64,000 bases of DNA from Pyropia yezoensis. Its lineage: Eukaryota > Rhodophyta > Bangiophyceae > Bangiales > Bangiaceae. Position 1 is the first letter of the stretch. Each line of letters opens with the position of its first letter. Location: contig CM020620.1 in the NCBI GenBank assembly GCA_009829735.1, positions 12,769,420 to 12,833,419 on the forward strand, read 5' to 3'. The position numbers and the translations under genes are program-made. Below, piece after piece: positions 42,891-55,269 of this stretch. The notes under the pieces were generated by a model that was not told the DNA's origin, did not search any database, and saw only the letters and a list, made by a program, of their open reading frames with translations.

Positions 42891-43537
42891 TTTATCAGAC
42901 GCGAAGCTGACGTATGGAAGCGACACAAGAAGCCCCACGTGTCTCTGACGTGGGGATTCTTCACGAGCATTGTTTCCGCATCAGCGAGGCGCGCGCGAGT
43001 GCCGGGCAGACCTGGGGGTAATACCTATGGGGAGGACTTAATCTGCGCATGGTATGGAAGTCAATACTTAATATGCCGTGGTTACGCAACCTCCTAGCTC
43101 CTGGACAAGTGGCACCCCCTTTAAGTGGAGCACGATTCCGACCGTCGTCCCGTCGGCGCAGAGCGCCGGATCAAAGCTGGGCGGACCCGACTCGTCACCT
43201 TCCCACAAGACGTTTTCCTTCCCGTCGGAGCCGAGGCTCTCGTTGGCGCTGCTGCTGGCTTTCGCGACCCCCTTTTCGCGAGCGGCTCTGCTCTGGGGCT
43301 GGTCACCCTCTGCTGTTGCTTGCCGCTGCTGTTTGTCGGCATCTGTGGCTCTGCCGGCTCCTCACCTCGCTCACCCGTTCTGGGCAGTTTCCAGCCCCAC
43401 CCTCGCCCGCCCTCTTCTGCTATTCCTCACGGGGCATCCTATCGTCTTTTTCCTCTCTACTGTGCTCTTCGCCCCCCCGCCACGCTTCACATTCTACTGA
43501 CCGCCACCATCCTCCCCCTGCCCACTCCAACCCAACC

Positions 43538-46500
43538 ATGGTGGCTGGGGAGGAACCCGTCCAGCCGTCCACCCTTCCTCCCGAAGGCGAGGCCGCCCGC
43601 GTCGCGGAGCTGAGGGCCATCGTGGACCCGCACTTGCAGTCCTTTTCCTGGGCAGTGACCGCGGGCCTAGCCATCCTCCCCTCTGAGATGGAGCCCCTCA
43701 CCATTGAGAATCCCCACACGGGCGAGTCACTTACCTTCCGCTATGAGTCGCTCCGCCTGAGCCGCCCCGTCGCCGCCGCCTCCTCCCACACCGACTCGTC
43801 GTCGCCCGTTATGCCCTCCGTGTGCCGCCGCGCGGGGGTTTCCTACCGGGGCGTCCTCACAGCGGGCATTGTCATGACGAGCAGCTCGGGGGTGGTGCAG
43901 CGGCACACGATGCGGCTCGGCGAGATCCCTATCATGCTTCGGTCGACGGTGTGCCATCTTGAGGGCCTCACGCCCACCCAGCTGCTGGCCGCGGGGGAAG
44001 AAGAGTACGAGCTAGGCGGCTACTTCGTTGTCAATGGACTGGAAAAGTTGGTGCGGATGATCATTGTGCCGCGGCGGCACCACGTGCTGGCGGTGCGGCG
44101 GAGGCCCAATGCGACGCGAGGGGTGGGCTTCACCGACGCTTCGGTTTCTATGCGCTGCGGACGGCCCGACACGACCACGACCACGGTGCACCTTCACGCG
44201 CTCGAGTCGGGCACGGTCATGGTGCGGGTGCTTATCCGCCGCGGGGAGTTCTTTTTGCCCCTCGCGCTGCTCATCCGTGCGCTGCTGCCGTCGGGAACGT
44301 CAGACGCGGACATTTACGCGCGGCTGGTGGGGGGTGACTGCGACACGACCGCGCCGGGGGTGGGGGACGCGGATCTCTGCGCCGCCGCGCTCGCATGCGT
44401 CAAGGACGGGGCGGACGCGCGGATGAGCTTCCCCGCGCCCTCGGCGGCAGACGTGGCGGCAGGCCACAACAACCCCGCCACGGCACGCTCGTCGGTGCTG
44501 CGGTACCTCGGCGCCCGCTTCCGGGTGGTGCTGGATGTCCCTAGCTCAGTGACTGACGAGGACGCGGGGCGCATCTTCCTCCGCCGTCACGTGCTCATCC
44601 ACCTGTCCGCGTCGGCGGGGGAGGCAGCCACACTTGGCGAGGAGGTCGCCGCGGCGAGTAGGGGGGAGGGCAGTGGCAGCGGCGGCGGCGGCAGCGGGTC
44701 GCCCCCGTCGACCGCGTCGAGAGACCAGGAAAAGGTAGACACGCTCGTCCTGATGGCCCGCAAGCTAGTGGCAGTGATTCGTGGCCGTGTTGAACCGGAT
44801 AACCTGGACGCGCTGTCGCACCAGGAGCTCCTCCTTCCTGGTTTCCTTTACCTCATCTACCTCAAGGAGCGCCTCGGCATGCTCCTCACCGCCACCCGTG
44901 CCATCGTGCAGCGGGACCTGTGGCAAGAGCGAACGCGAGATACGACGAACGCTAACTGGCTCACCACCTCCTACATCACCGCCCTTCTCAAGCGAGGTGT
45001 CGGCAACTCCAGTTTAACAGCCAGGATGGAGTATTTTATGGCCACGGGCAACTTGCAGACCGAGACGGGCCTGGACCTCCAGCAGGTCGCCGGCTACTCC
45101 GTCATTGCTGAGCGCATCAACTACCTTCGCTTTCTGTCCCACTTCCGCTCTGTCCATCGGGGCCAATTCTTCACCACCCTCAAGACGACAGCCGTGCGCA
45201 AGCTGCTCCCCGAGGCGTGGGGCTTCCTCTGCCCCGTACACACGCCCGACGGGTCGCCGTGCGGGCTGCTCAACCACCTGACCTCGGCCGCGACAGTGAC
45301 CATTGAGCCGACGGCGTCTCCCGCGGCGGTCATAGCCCTGCTGGTTGGCCGCCTCGGCGCCGTCCCACCGCCCGCCACCCACCCCCTCCACGCGCCGCCG
45401 CCGGCAGGAGCCCTGCCCGTTGTTGTCGACGGCCGGGTGGCGGCGTACGTGCCGCGCGATGGCGCGCGGGCGTTGGAGCAGACACTCAGGCGGACCAAGG
45501 TGGATGGCACCGCCCCCGATGTCCTCCCGGCGGTCTCGGAGGTTGTCTACGTGCCCCCCGCGTCGGCGGCGGCGGCAGAGGCCAGTGCCGCCGCCGCGGC
45601 CGCGGCGGAGGAAGGGGCGTCGGGGGGGAGCGCCGCGGGCTTTTTCCCGGGCATCTTCGTGCACACGGGACCCGCTCGGCTGGTGCGGCCGGTGCGTTGG
45701 CTGCGGGGCGGGGGTGCAGAGGAGCTGATTGGGTCGCTGGAGCAGGTGTTTCTCCGCGTGGCGGACGCGGTGGACGGGCGGGGGGATGTGGTGACGCTCG
45801 GAGCGGCGCAGGGGGGGAAGGAGGGGGGAGGGCAGGGGGATGGCGCGGTGCCCAACGGGGGGGCTCCCAACGGGGCGGGCATGTCGGACGAAGACGGCAG
45901 CGGCTCGGACGGCTCTGGCGAGGAGAGCGAGTCCGAGGAGGCGGAAGACAGCGACGTCGACGACGATGACGACGTTGATCCTGACGACCGGTCGCGGGCG
46001 CCCACCCACGCGGAGATCAGTACCATGAACATGCTGTCGGTGGTGGCCTCCTTGACTCCCTTTTCCGATATGAACCAGTCGCCCCGCAACATGTACCAGT
46101 GCCAGATGGGCAAGCAGGCGATGGGCACCCCCACCCACAACTTCGCCGGCCGCACAGACGCCAAGGTGTACCGCCTGACCATGCCCGCTGCGCCGCTTGT
46201 GCGCAACGAGGCGACCGCCTCGCGGCTGGGCGCGGACGTCTTCCCCAACGGCTTCAACGCCGTCGTCGCGGTGCTGTCTTACACTGGCTATGACATGGAG
46301 GACGCGATGACGATCAACCGGGCGTCGCTGGACCGGGGCCTGGGCCACGGCATGGTCTACACCAACCACACCGTCGACCTGGACGCGGAGGACGCGTCCC
46401 GGTCCACCGTCTTTGGCGCGGACCCCGTCGACGACGCGATCGGCCGCGGCCGCACGTACAATGGCGTCCCATCGGCGGTGGGCGATGATGGTCTCCCGCA

Positions 46501-47617
46501 GGTGGGGGAGGTGCTGTCCCAGGGCGACGCCCTCTACTCAACCATTTCCCACTCGGGCGCCTCTGCCCTGCTGGGCACGCCGCAAGTGCGGCAGCACAAG
46601 TCAGCCGAGCGGGCCGCCGTGGACGAAGTGCTGCTGCTGGAGCCGACGGGCGGCAGCCGCGGTGGCGGCGGCGGCGGTGGGAGCGGCGGTTTGTCAGCGG
46701 CGGCGGTGGGCGCGCGGCGGGCGCGCTTGCGCCTCCGCTACGGCCGCAACCCGGTGGTGGGGGACAAGTTTGCGTCGCGGGCGGGCCAAAAAGGCACCCT
46801 CGCGGCGGTGTGGCCAGCCGAAGACATGCCCTTTTCCGAGTCCGGCCTCTCCCCCGACATCCTGTTCAACCCCAACGGCTTCCCGTCGCGCATGACCATT
46901 GGTATGATGGTCGAGTCGATGGCGGGCAAGGCCGCCGCCGCGCACGGCGTCTTTCAAGACTCGACGCCCTTTCGCTTTGACGAGCGCCGCCGCGCCGTCG
47001 ATTACTTTGCCGAGCAGCTGGTCGCGGCGGGCTTTGCCGCTCACGGCGCCGAGACGCTCTACTCGGGCTACTCCGGCGAGCCGTTTACCGTCAACGTGTT
47101 TATGGGGGTGGTCCACTACCAGCGGCTGCGGCATATGGTGTCGGACAAGTTCCAGGTGCGGTCGACGGGGCCCATCAACCCGCTGACGCGGCAGCCCATC
47201 AAGGGCCGAAAGGTCGGCGGCGCCATCCGCTTTGGCGAGATGGAGCGCGACGCGCTGCTTGGCCACGGCGCCGCCTTCCTGCTGCACGACCGCCTCGCGG
47301 CGGGCTCTGACCTGCACGTCCTCCACGTGTGCGCGGGGTGCGGGTCGCTGCTGTCGCCGGTCGCGACAGTCGTGCGGCGGGGCGACGCGACGGAGCGGGA
47401 GGTGTGGTGCCGGCGGTGTGGCCGCGGCGGCGGCGGGGGGCAGAAGGGGGGAGCGGCCCAGGCGGGGGAGGGGCGAGGGAGCGGGGGGGCGGGCGGCGGC
47501 GACGCCCCCAACCGCGTCTGCCGCGTCGCCATGCCGTACGTGGCCAAGTACCTGGTCAACGAGCTCGCCGCGATGAACATCGAGACCATCCTCCAAATTA
47601 CGTCCACGCAGGGGTAG
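43538..47617 (+). CDS. RPA2: RNA polymerase I second-largest subunit (RPA2/RPA135)
   Basis: This 1,359-aa subunit forms, with the largest subunit, the catalytic centre that transcribes pre-rRNA in the nucleolus. Signatures of the Rpb2 fold run in order. Early: GYFVVNGLEKLVRMI and LLLPGFLYLIYLKERLG. The Pol I-type passage follows: FRSVHRGQFFTTLKTTAVRK then LLPEAWGFLCPVHTPDGSPCG. Then come GYDMEDAMTINRAS (about 917), GDKFASRAGQKGT (about 1075), GFPSRMTIGMMVES and RHMVSDKFQVRSTGP, and the zinc site C1265-x2-C1268...C1291-x2-C1294. It ends in PYVAKYLVNELAAMNIE. An acidic insert sits at about 783-820 and Gly-rich inserts at about 375-395 and 1045-1055, making it longer than the roughly 1,150 residues typical. 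The start at 43538 has an ideal context (CAACCATGG); an upstream open frame is leader. It converges with BMS1. Confidence 0.96.
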   Translation: MVAGEEPVQPSTLPPEGEAARVAELRAIVDPHLQSFSWAVTAGLAILPSEMEPLTIENPHTGESLTFRYESLRLSRPVAAASSHTDSSSPVMPSVCRRAGVSYRGVLTAGIVMTSSSGVVQRHTMRLGEIPIMLRSTVCHLEGLTPTQLLAAGEEEYELGGYFVVNGLEKLVRMIIVPRRHHVLAVRRRPNATRGVGFTDASVSMRCGRPDTTTTTVHLHALESGTVMVRVLIRRGEFFLPLALLIRALLPSGTSDADIYARLVGGDCDTTAPGVGDADLCAAALACVKDGADARMSFPAPSAADVAAGHNNPATARSSVLRYLGARFRVVLDVPSSVTDEDAGRIFLRRHVLIHLSASAGEAATLGEEVAAASRGEGSGSGGGGSGSPPSTASRDQEKVDTLVLMARKLVAVIRGRVEPDNLDALSHQELLLPGFLYLIYLKERLGMLLTATRAIVQRDLWQERTRDTTNANWLTTSYITALLKRGVGNSSLTARMEYFMATGNLQTETGLDLQQVAGYSVIAERINYLRFLSHFRSVHRGQFFTTLKTTAVRKLLPEAWGFLCPVHTPDGSPCGLLNHLTSAATVTIEPTASPAAVIALLVGRLGAVPPPATHPLHAPPPAGALPVVVDGRVAAYVPRDGARALEQTLRRTKVDGTAPDVLPAVSEVVYVPPASAAAAEASAAAAAAAEEGASGGSAAGFFPGIFVHTGPARLVRPVRWLRGGGAEELIGSLEQVFLRVADAVDGRGDVVTLGAAQGGKEGGGQGDGAVPNGGAPNGAGMSDEDGSGSDGSGEESESEEAEDSDVDDDDDVDPDDRSRAPTHAEISTMNMLSVVASLTPFSDMNQSPRNMYQCQMGKQAMGTPTHNFAGRTDAKVYRLTMPAAPLVRNEATASRLGADVFPNGFNAVVAVLSYTGYDMEDAMTINRASLDRGLGHGMVYTNHTVDLDAEDASRSTVFGADPVDDAIGRGRTYNGVPSAVGDDGLPQVGEVLSQGDALYSTISHSGASALLGTPQVRQHKSAERAAVDEVLLLEPTGGSRGGGGGGGSGGLSAAAVGARRARLRLRYGRNPVVGDKFASRAGQKGTLAAVWPAEDMPFSESGLSPDILFNPNGFPSRMTIGMMVESMAGKAAAAHGVFQDSTPFRFDERRRAVDYFAEQLVAAGFAAHGAETLYSGYSGEPFTVNVFMGVVHYQRLRHMVSDKFQVRSTGPINPLTRQPIKGRKVGGAIRFGEMERDALLGHGAAFLLHDRLAAGSDLHVLHVCAGCGSLLSPVATVVRRGDATEREVWCRRCGRGGGGGQKGGAAQAGEGRGSGGAGGGDAPNRVCRVAMPYVAKYLVNELAAMNIETILQITSTQG

Positions 47618-48197
47618 AGGGGGCGGCGGGGCGGGCGGGGGAGTGGCAGCGGGGGGGGAAGAGGGGGCGGGGGGGTGGGAGGTGACGCGCGCCACGCGGC
47701 GCATGAGCAGGAGCAATCAACCCTTTTTTTTTTCTTCACGTCCTTGTCCCTCGCCCGGGCTATGTATACGCCCTGTGCGATGCAGCAACAGAGGGGGCAC
47801 CCACCGCCGGTGGCGGCCACCCACACCCGCGCCATGCTAGGGGCGGCGGCGTCTCCGTGCATGATGCGGGGCGTCCCTGTGGGCGAGTCGTCCTTGCCCA
47901 TCAGGCTGTGTGCGCGGCGTCGGTGCATCGCGCAGGGGCCCGCCCGTCTTTCCCTGGTCGCTGTCCAGATGTCTCCATGACGCGCACCCCCTCCAGGGCT
48001 GTTCTCCGCCGAGGAGCAAGCTTGCTCCGCCTTTCTAGCGGAAAAAATAGGGTCGTCCCCGTGGCCTGCCGATCGCGCCGCGCGGACTAGTGTGCCAACC
48101 AGACCAGAAGGCCGCCCACTTGAGCTCCTCCCCCCTGTGCCCCCCCCCCCCCCGCCCCCCCGCCCCCCGCCAAAACCAGCAGGCCTCACCCGCGCCT
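47618..48197. other. Convergent 3' intergenic region between RPA2 and BMS1
   Basis: Holds a 10-T run at 47,724-47,733, about 105 nt after the RPA2 stop, and a C-rich tract near 48,140. No gene. Confidence 0.6.
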
Positions 48198-51100
48198 TCA
48201 CACGTCTACCGCCGCGCCCTCCGCCTTGGCTCGCTTGGCCGACTGCTGTCCCGCCATGACGTGCTTGCGCTTTCGGCGGTTGGCCTCGCCGAGCCGGTGC
48301 TTTTCCGCCTCCACCGCCTGCTCGGCCCGCTTCTTGGCCCGCCGCCGGTCATTGGCCGCCCGGCGGGTCGCCTCCTTGTCCCGCCGGACGGTGCCAATGG
48401 TGGCGACCAGCCGCCGGGCGGCGCGCTCCCCGGGCTCGAGCACCACCGCCGTCTCGGCGCGGCGGGCGCGCACGTGACCCGGCGCCCGCCGCGCGCGCGC
48501 GGCGCGCCCAGAGGCAGAGGCGGTGGCGGGCGTGTCCTTGGGCTTGGACGCAAACGGGAGCGCCGCCTCGAGGGAGCGGGGCACCTTGAGCGGCGCAAAC
48601 CGCCGCGTCTCGCGGGCGACGGGCTTGTACAGCGAGTCCCGGTTGAGCGGCAGCGGCAGGCCCCCGGCCTCCCGCACCTCCCGCACCGTCCGCATCCGCC
48701 AGGGGGCGGCGTCGGTGACGCCCCGATGGAGCGCCGGCTCCAGCAGGTCTTCCGCCATGACGCACACTCGCGGGGGCTCCACCGGCACCCACGAGCGGAG
48801 AAACACAATGTCCGACAGGAGGACCTTGTCCTCAAACGTGGCGCGAAAGGAGCCCGGGGGGCCCTTGACCTCACTCCCCGCCGTCACCGCCTTCTTTACC
48901 GCCCCACGCACCCCCGACACGGTGCGGATGGCGGCGCCAATGAAGCGGGCCACCTCCAGCTCGGACGTAAACATGTGCCGGATAAACGCGGTGTTCTTGC
49001 GCACCTGGAAGGGCTCGCCCACCAGCTTGAGCTTCTTGACCACGTTGGGCGACACATCCAGCTCCAGCACCACCCCCGTGCCGGCCACCCGGAAGCCCGA
49101 CCGCTGCCGCCCCAGCCCCGACACCATCACCACCCCCGTCCCCGCGGGCGCAGCCGGCCCATAGACAGTCGCGTAGCAGTGCATGTGCTCTGGGGAGTAC
49201 TTGAGGTACCGCCGCCTGCCGTTGGCGTCCTCCATGTCATAGACGGGAACCGACTGGAAGCGGCGCCAGCCGACCGAAAAGATGAGCGGGTCGGCCGACT
49301 TGAGCACCCGCCGCCGCCACCGGTGACGCTTGACGCGACAGCGCATGTAGACGGGGCGCTCCTCGAGCGCCCCGGACAACCCACCCAGCACAACGGGCGC
49401 GGCTGGATTGAAATGCCGCACAAACTCGACGGGCACGTCGGTGAGCTCCACCCGCACGTACGCACCGGGGGGGTGGCCCTGCAGCGCCGCCCGCGCGGCG
49501 GGGGAGAGGCCGCCCAGCTCCGACACCCGCAGCGCCGCGCGGCGAGTGCGCTCGGCCTTGACGAGGTCGTCCATGCCGCCGCCGCCGGCGTCCGCGTCCG
49601 CATCCACGGCGGCGGCGCCCTTGGCCGCCACCACCCCCTGTAGCAGCGCCACGTCGGTCGCGTCCAGGCGGTCCTCGCCGCCGCCGCCACCACTGCCGCC
49701 ATCGCCGGTACCGCCCGCCCTGCCGCCGCCGGCACCTGCGCCAAGCGACGCACCGCCCGGACCGGTCAACGCGGGGGACTTGGCGTCCCAGGCAGAGTCA
49801 AACGCGGCTTTGCGCTGAACCTTGAGCGCTCGCAGCCGCGCCACTGCCTCCTCGTCATCGCCACCCGCACCGGCGCCGCGCGTGCCGGCCGCCGAGTCGG
49901 TGACCTCAAAGTCACCAGACCGCAGCACCACGGGCGTCGTGCGCGCATTGCCGCCGTCGCTGTCCGAGCTGCTGCCGTCGCTGCCGCCGCCCCCGGCGGG
50001 GGCCTCGAGGTCCTCAAAGTCCCCGTCCTCTGAGGCGCTGCCACCCCCGTCGAGGCGCGCCTCGAGCTCCCGAGCGCCCGTGCCAAACCGCCGCAGGCGG
50101 AGCGTCGCCAACGCCGCCGAGTCGGCCGACCAGTCGCGGGCAAACGCAACGTTGAGGCGGCTAATGTCCTCATCGCGCGCCAGAGCCGCGGCGTCCGCAT
50201 CAGCGCGTCGAAAGAGGTCATCGTTGTCGTCGTCGTCGTCGCTGCCGCCGCGCGCGGTGGCAACCGGGATGGTCGGCGCGCCCACGTCCTCCACATTGGT
50301 CTCGTAGATGAGGCGGGTGAGCGCCGCTGATGGACGGAGGACCGCCCCACGGGCTGCTGCGCGAGCCAGCAGCTGGGTCGACCACGCTGGCACACCGGGA
50401 GGGGCGTCGGGGTCTGCATCATTGGGGGCGTCCGCGCCGGCGTCCGCTGTAGACTCACTGCCGCTCTCCGAGTCCGATGCATCAGACCCGGCCGACGAGC
50501 CCTGGTCCTCTCCGCCGCTGAGCCCGTCGTCCCCATCACGGTCCTCATCGTCATCGGTCGAGCTTTCATCCTCTCTACTACTCTCCGGGCCGTCAGCATC
50601 AAGGCGACGGAGAGCGGGGCCACCGCGTGGTCGCCTTGCCACCACAGGCGCACCGCGTGCGTCTGCCCCGTCGGCCATGACGTAGCCAACCGAGGGGGCC
50701 TTGGCCAGGGCGCCGCGAACATCAACCGCAGCGACGCCATCATCCTCGCCATCGTCAGAGCCGTCCATGTCGTCGCCCCTGTCACTGTAGCGGCCTCTGA
50801 CGCTGCCGGTACCGTCGTCGCTGTCCTCACCAGAACCAACAGACAAATCGCCCGACGCCCAGCCGCCGTGACCGTCGGCATCCCCAACTTCAGCGTCTGA
50901 GCCGCTGCTGCTCCCCGCCGAGGCGTCGCTGTCCGAGGCGGCCGCCATGCCGCAACCCTCTCCCCCTCCCCTTGAGGCCGTCGGTCTCCTGCGCCCCGGT
51001 GATGGCGCCGCTGCCTTAACGGCGCCCTGTGGCTGCGCCGCCGCTGCAAATGCCGCGCTCTGGATAGGTGCCGCCCCCGCCATGACCTGAAGGGTCGCGC

Positions 51101-52481
51101 CGGCAAGGCGCTCGTCCATACCCACGTCCACCCGCTGGAGCTCCTTGACGAGGCGCTCGCCCTCGCCCGGTGGCGCGGCAGCCGCGCCATCCTCCCTGTC
51201 ACTGTCGCCGCCACTGCTGTCATCGCTGTGCCCACCGTCAGTGGCGCCAGACGCCCGTTGCAGCGCCGACGACACCGCGCCAATGCCCCCCACCCCCCCC
51301 GCGCTGTTGGTCTTGTCCGTGAACCGCACCAGCTCATCCGGGATACTAATGTACACCGCGTCGCGGTCGTACAGCACGCCGTCCACGTCCGCCGCCATCG
51401 GTGCGTACACCAGCCGCTCCTTCTCCCCAATCCGACGCCGCCGCGGCTTGCCGTCGGCGCCCGTCGCGACCGCCACGCCTCCCTTGGTGTGCTTGGCCGG
51501 CGCGGGACATGGGTCGGGTAACGGGTCGACGCGCCGCGCGAGGAGGTCCCCCACACCTGGCAGATGCACCCTCCACGAGCCCGACGCGGCGTCGCGCCCA
51601 CCCGTGGTGCGAAGGTGGCAGCCGCGGACAAATCCATACGCCGCCACCGTGCGGTTCGCGGTGGCGTAGGCCGGGTCAGAGGGCGTAAGCCCCGACACGT
51701 CCTCCACGCGGTCGGCCAGGAGGTAGGGGTGAGCGGAGCGGAAGGTGAGGGTGCGGAATTTGGTAATGCTGATGAACCGCGCCAGGTTGAGCACCTCCCG
51801 CCGGAGGTAATCGCCCGAGGCGGTGATGCCCGAGATGTAAAACAGCTTGGCACCGTCGTACAGCTCGGCCCAGAAGCGGGCCTTGAGCCGCTTCTTCGTC
51901 GACTGCAGCCGCTTGCCGTCCGGGATGAGGTCCAGGTGGGTGAGCACGCCAATGACCTTGGGCATCCCGTGGGTGGCCACAATGTTGAGGAACTCAAACG
52001 TTTCCATCTCAAACCCAAACGCGCCGTCCACGGTGAGGAGGACCAGGTCGGCAACCTTGGCCGCGTCGATCATGGCGGCCAAGTCGGCGGGCACCTCGAG
52101 CAGCGTAATACGCCGACCCGGCCCCGTCGACAGCGTGATGGGGCCAGTCACCTCGGCGAGGCGGCGGCGGGACCAGTGGAGCACCAGGTTGCGGATGAGG
52201 GTGGACTTGCCCGACCGCGCCGGCCCGACAACGGCGACCAGGTGCGGCGCCGGGTCCCCGCCGCCCACATCGGGGCGGTCGACGGGGGCGACCGGATTGG
52301 ACGCCCGCTTCTCCGACCGCTCCGCCGCAATGTGAATGCGCCGGGCCAGCGCACCGGGTTTGGCAAACGCCTTGCGCGACGGCCCGCCGCCGACGGCCGC
52401 CGCGTTGGCCGCCTTCTTCTCCGACGCCTTGCGGCGGGAGGGGCGGTGGGCCTTGGCGGAGGCCACATCCCCTGCCTCCAT
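48198..52481 (-). CDS. BMS1: BMS1-type ribosome biogenesis GTPase
   Basis: This 1,427-aa nucleolar GTPase is needed for 40S assembly; it recruits Rcl1 to pre-ribosomes. The N-terminus has a basic leader and the P-loop [11 protein letters not shown] (about residues 84-93). The strongly conserved [27 protein letters not shown] (G4, about 182), [20 protein letters not shown] and [20 protein letters not shown] follow, all typical of BMS1. The AARP2CN region comes next. A long acidic, low-complexity middle (about 480-900) is followed by the RIBIOP_C domain ([25 protein letters not shown], [48 protein letters not shown]) and a basic helical tail. The start at 52481 ([10 protein letters not shown]) is the first ATG before the conserved part; upstream frame is low complexity. 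Two ribosome-production genes lie convergent, 580 bp apart. Confidence 0.95.
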   Translation of the reverse strand: MEAGDVASAKAHRPSRRKASEKKAANAAAVGGGPSRKAFAKPGALARRIHIAAERSEKRASNPVAPVDRPDVGGGDPAPHLVAVVGPARSGKSTLIRNLVLHWSRRRLAEVTGPITLSTGPGRRITLLEVPADLAAMIDAAKVADLVLLTVDGAFGFEMETFEFLNIVATHGMPKVIGVLTHLDLIPDGKRLQSTKKRLKARFWAELYDGAKLFYISGITASGDYLRREVLNLARFISITKFRTLTFRSAHPYLLADRVEDVSGLTPSDPAYATANRTVAAYGFVRGCHLRTTGGRDAASGSWRVHLPGVGDLLARRVDPLPDPCPAPAKHTKGGVAVATGADGKPRRRRIGEKERLVYAPMAADVDGVLYDRDAVYISIPDELVRFTDKTNSAGGVGGIGAVSSALQRASGATDGGHSDDSSGGDSDREDGAAAAPPGEGERLVKELQRVDVGMDERLAGATLQVMAGAAPIQSAAFAAAAQPQGAVKAAAPSPGRRRPTASRGGGEGCGMAAASDSDASAGSSSGSDAEVGDADGHGGWASGDLSVGSGEDSDDGTGSVRGRYSDRGDDMDGSDDGEDDGVAAVDVRGALAKAPSVGYVMADGADARGAPVVARRPRGGPALRRLDADGPESSREDESSTDDDEDRDGDDGLSGGEDQGSSAGSDASDSESGSESTADAGADAPNDADPDAPPGVPAWSTQLLARAAARGAVLRPSAALTRLIYETNVEDVGAPTIPVATARGGSDDDDDNDDLFRRADADAAALARDEDISRLNVAFARDWSADSAALATLRLRRFGTGARELEARLDGGGSASEDGDFEDLEAPAGGGGSDGSSSDSDGGNARTTPVVLRSGDFEVTDSAAGTRGAGAGGDDEEAVARLRALKVQRKAAFDSAWDAKSPALTGPGGASLGAGAGGGRAGGTGDGGSGGGGGEDRLDATDVALLQGVVAAKGAAAVDADADAGGGGMDDLVKAERTRRAALRVSELGGLSPAARAALQGHPPGAYVRVELTDVPVEFVRHFNPAAPVVLGGLSGALEERPVYMRCRVKRHRWRRRVLKSADPLIFSVGWRRFQSVPVYDMEDANGRRRYLKYSPEHMHCYATVYGPAAPAGTGVVMVSGLGRQRSGFRVAGTGVVLELDVSPNVVKKLKLVGEPFQVRKNTAFIRHMFTSELEVARFIGAAIRTVSGVRGAVKKAVTAGSEVKGPPGSFRATFEDKVLLSDIVFLRSWVPVEPPRVCVMAEDLLEPALHRGVTDAAPWRMRTVREVREAGGLPLPLNRDSLYKPVARETRRFAPLKVPRSLEAALPFASKPKDTPATASASGRAARARRAPGHVRARRAETAVVLEPGERAARRLVATIGTVRRDKEATRRAANDRRRAKKRAEQAVEAEKHRLGEANRRKRKHVMAGQQSAKRAKAEGAAVDV

Positions 52482-55261
52482 GGTTGGGGGGGGGGGACAG
52501 GGGCAAGGGGGGGGGGGGGGGGAAAGGGAAGGGTGGGGGGGGGGGATGGGGCTGGTCAGCCGCAGGCGACCGCTACGCGGCGCCGGTTGAACAGCTATCC
52601 AGAGGCCGCGAGGGCGGTGCCGGCTAGCGCCGGGACACAGTGGCCAGACTGCACACAGGCAGTTGGGTCGGGGCGGGAGACGGCGACGGGCAGGGACGGC
52701 TGCAACGCGACCAGCGGCCGCCGCTGCTGCACCCCGGCCGCCGTCCCGGCCGCGCCGCCGCCCACGCCTCGCCGAACCTGTCCCGCCCACAGGGCTGGCC
52801 ACGGTGCCCCTTGTGCACGCACGGCAGAGGCAGGACTGTCGACGGAGGCAGGGCGCCGCCGGCGTCCCCTGATCCGCCAAATACTTAGTGAATAATGAAT
52901 TTCAATATGAGTCACAACCCACGTATGATATGTTCACGCATGCGTCGCGTGGGCGAGTTCAACGGAACCCTCGACTGGGAAGCGACAAGGGAAGTAGATA
53001 CGGGGTGTGGCTATCAATAGCACCAGCAGCCCAGCGGCAGACCAGCGCGGCCCCCAGGTGCGCCAGTTGTCCGCGCAGTGGGGGGGGGGGGTTGAGGGAC
53101 CTGAGCATCCCAAGGGGGGGGACCACAAGCACCGTCATTCCCGCCGCGGCGATCTGTGGGGGTGACAGCACCCCAAGTCGCTACACCGAGGCTTCCACAC
53201 AGGAGACTGCGTCGGTCAGGCAACGTCGGCGTGTTGTTCAAGTGTGCTGTGTCTGTACTGACAGCCGCCGATGCTGAGTGGTTTGTGCCGCCACAGCCGC
53301 CGTCACCACACCGTCGTCACCACCGCCGTTGCAACCGCCGTCACCACCACCGCAAACACCATCGTTACCACCATCGCCGCCGCAGCAACCGCCGCTGCCG
53401 CCCTGCCGTACGTCGGCTGACACGTCCGCAGGCCTGCTTGGAATGTCATGATGCAGGGCGGACATCTTCCATTTCATGGCCAATGTCCGAAAGGAGTGTA
53501 TGAGTGGTCTAAAGTTTTTAGGTTCGTTACCCCTCTGATGGGAGCAGCGCACCAAGGGGTTGTCGGCGGTGGGGGAGCCGGGTGCTGCATCGTTTTTCGT
53601 TTTTTTTCCGGGGCAGGACAACATGTCATTGCCGACTCTCGTACACTCCCAGAGGCTCTGCACGAGAAGCTTCGCACCACCTGACCCTGGGCCCCTATTG
53701 GAGCAATCTGTGTCTCCTTCAAAATGCCTTCGTGCGCCAGTCCTGCCGAACGGCGTCTCTGTCCCCAACCACCACCACTTCGCGCTCTCGGCTTCATTAA
53801 AGCCGCCGTCTTCATTGGACCCCCTCGCACGTCAGTGAGCCGCCGGCGCCCGACAAGACCCCTGGAGGGAAGCTGTCGCTCCTGGGCTTTACCCTCACCC
53901 GCAAGGGAGATGGCACCGAGGACGAGGTGTACTGTACACCGCTTCTACCCACGCGCCGATGGTCAATCTGCTGGCTGAGGCGCACATGACGTGCGCGGAC
54001 AACCAGGCGCACCAGTATGGCGTCGGGAAGGCGTCGGGAAGGCGTCGGGAAGGCGTCGGGAAGGCGTCGGGACCAACGGAGAGCTCCGTGACTGGTGGAC
54101 CAAGCCCGATGCTGACCAGTTCGTTTGTAGATCCCAGATCTCGTCTAGTGCTCGACCATCATACCGGCGCTGGCACCGGTTACCAAAGCAAAGGGGGTCC
54201 GCGTATGCCATGTGACGTTTCTATTTATGGTTGAGTTGCGGAGAAAAAACGAGACTCCGGAAAGGTCCAGAAATCGAGAAAACCAGCCAAGAAGTAATCC
54301 TTCGAGCATGAAAAACAATGGTTCGTGCATAGCGCGGGGTCCCTGGTCCCGGGGTGGGATGGCGGGAGGCGGAAAAACAGCGGACGCGTGGAGCAGGAAG
54401 GCCTTCTGACGCGGGCGGCGTCGTCTTATGGGCAGCGCTGGGCGCAGATCCGATCGGCTCGGCCGTGTGGATACGGTGCGGGCTGCTGTTCTAGACAGCT
54501 GGTGCCGCCGAGACATTGATCTCGACGGGATCTGGCCCCGTCGACAGTGTCTCCCAACTGGGCATGACCCATCTGCTAGCCGAGCCCTTTATATTGGCAT
54601 CCCACAACCCCTCCCGCACACCCGCGTAGTCGCCCGCCTGCTGGTGCCCCACTTTGCCGACACCATTGGCATCAACTTCTTAGCCCGCCAGACGCTCGTG
54701 TGGTCGGATGGAGCTCCATGTACGCGCCGAGAGGGAAAGTAACACCTGCCGGTCTTGCCAGGAAAATGTACGGCGGAGCGGCGCACGGTGGGCGGGTTGC
54801 GCTTGCAGGGGCTTCTGGGTGTGGCCCGATTGCCGCAATCAAGATGCTGCTACGGCAGTGCCCGGGGAGCACGTGTCTGAGTGCGCTGCCAAAGTTACGG
54901 GCGTTCCAGTCAGCTTGGCTGGCGACCCTAGCGCTGAGAGACAAAGAAGAAACGCCGCCGTGTTCACTCGTTGATACCCGTTTGTCACTTTCTGATTACG
55001 CTGCATCAACATAGCACCCAGGCAGCGGGGAAAATAGAGAGGGGTGAGGGGAGAATAAGGGTGAGGACAAGCCATACTTGATGATGCAGCAGCGCGTCAC
55101 AAGAAAGGAAAACGGGAACGTAGGTTCGACGAGCACGGCTGCGGCGGGGGCGGCAGCCGGCGACGGTGGTGACAGCACCCGGCCGGCGGTAGCGGCAGCC
55201 GGCGACGGCGGCAGCCGGTGGCAGCGCCCGACCACGTCGGCGGCGGCGCCCGGTCGTGGCG
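52482..55261. other. Intergenic, no supported gene
   Basis: Starts with a long G/C homopolymer region in the BMS1 leader (52,482-52,545). Contains an 11-bp tandem repeat at 54,019-54,071. Frames elsewhere are short. One plus frame around 54,430-54,740 (VRAAVLDSWCRRDIDLDGIW) looks protein-like but matches nothing I know. Confidence 0.5.
54019..54071 (+). repeat. 11-bp tandem repeat (GGCGTCGGGAA)n
   Basis: About 4.8 copies of an 11-bp unit, nearly perfect. Confidence 0.9.
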
Positions 55262-55269
55262 TTGGTGTC

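Noticed and set aside
43049-43537. N-terminal extension of the Pol I subunit frame
   Set aside because: The extra residues are unlike any Rpb2-type protein and the ATG at 43538 has a perfect context directly before conserved sequence.
53500-53580. tRNA-like GGTTCGTTACC motif
   Set aside because: The T-loop lacks the conserved A58 and no acceptor, D or anticodon stems can be paired around it.
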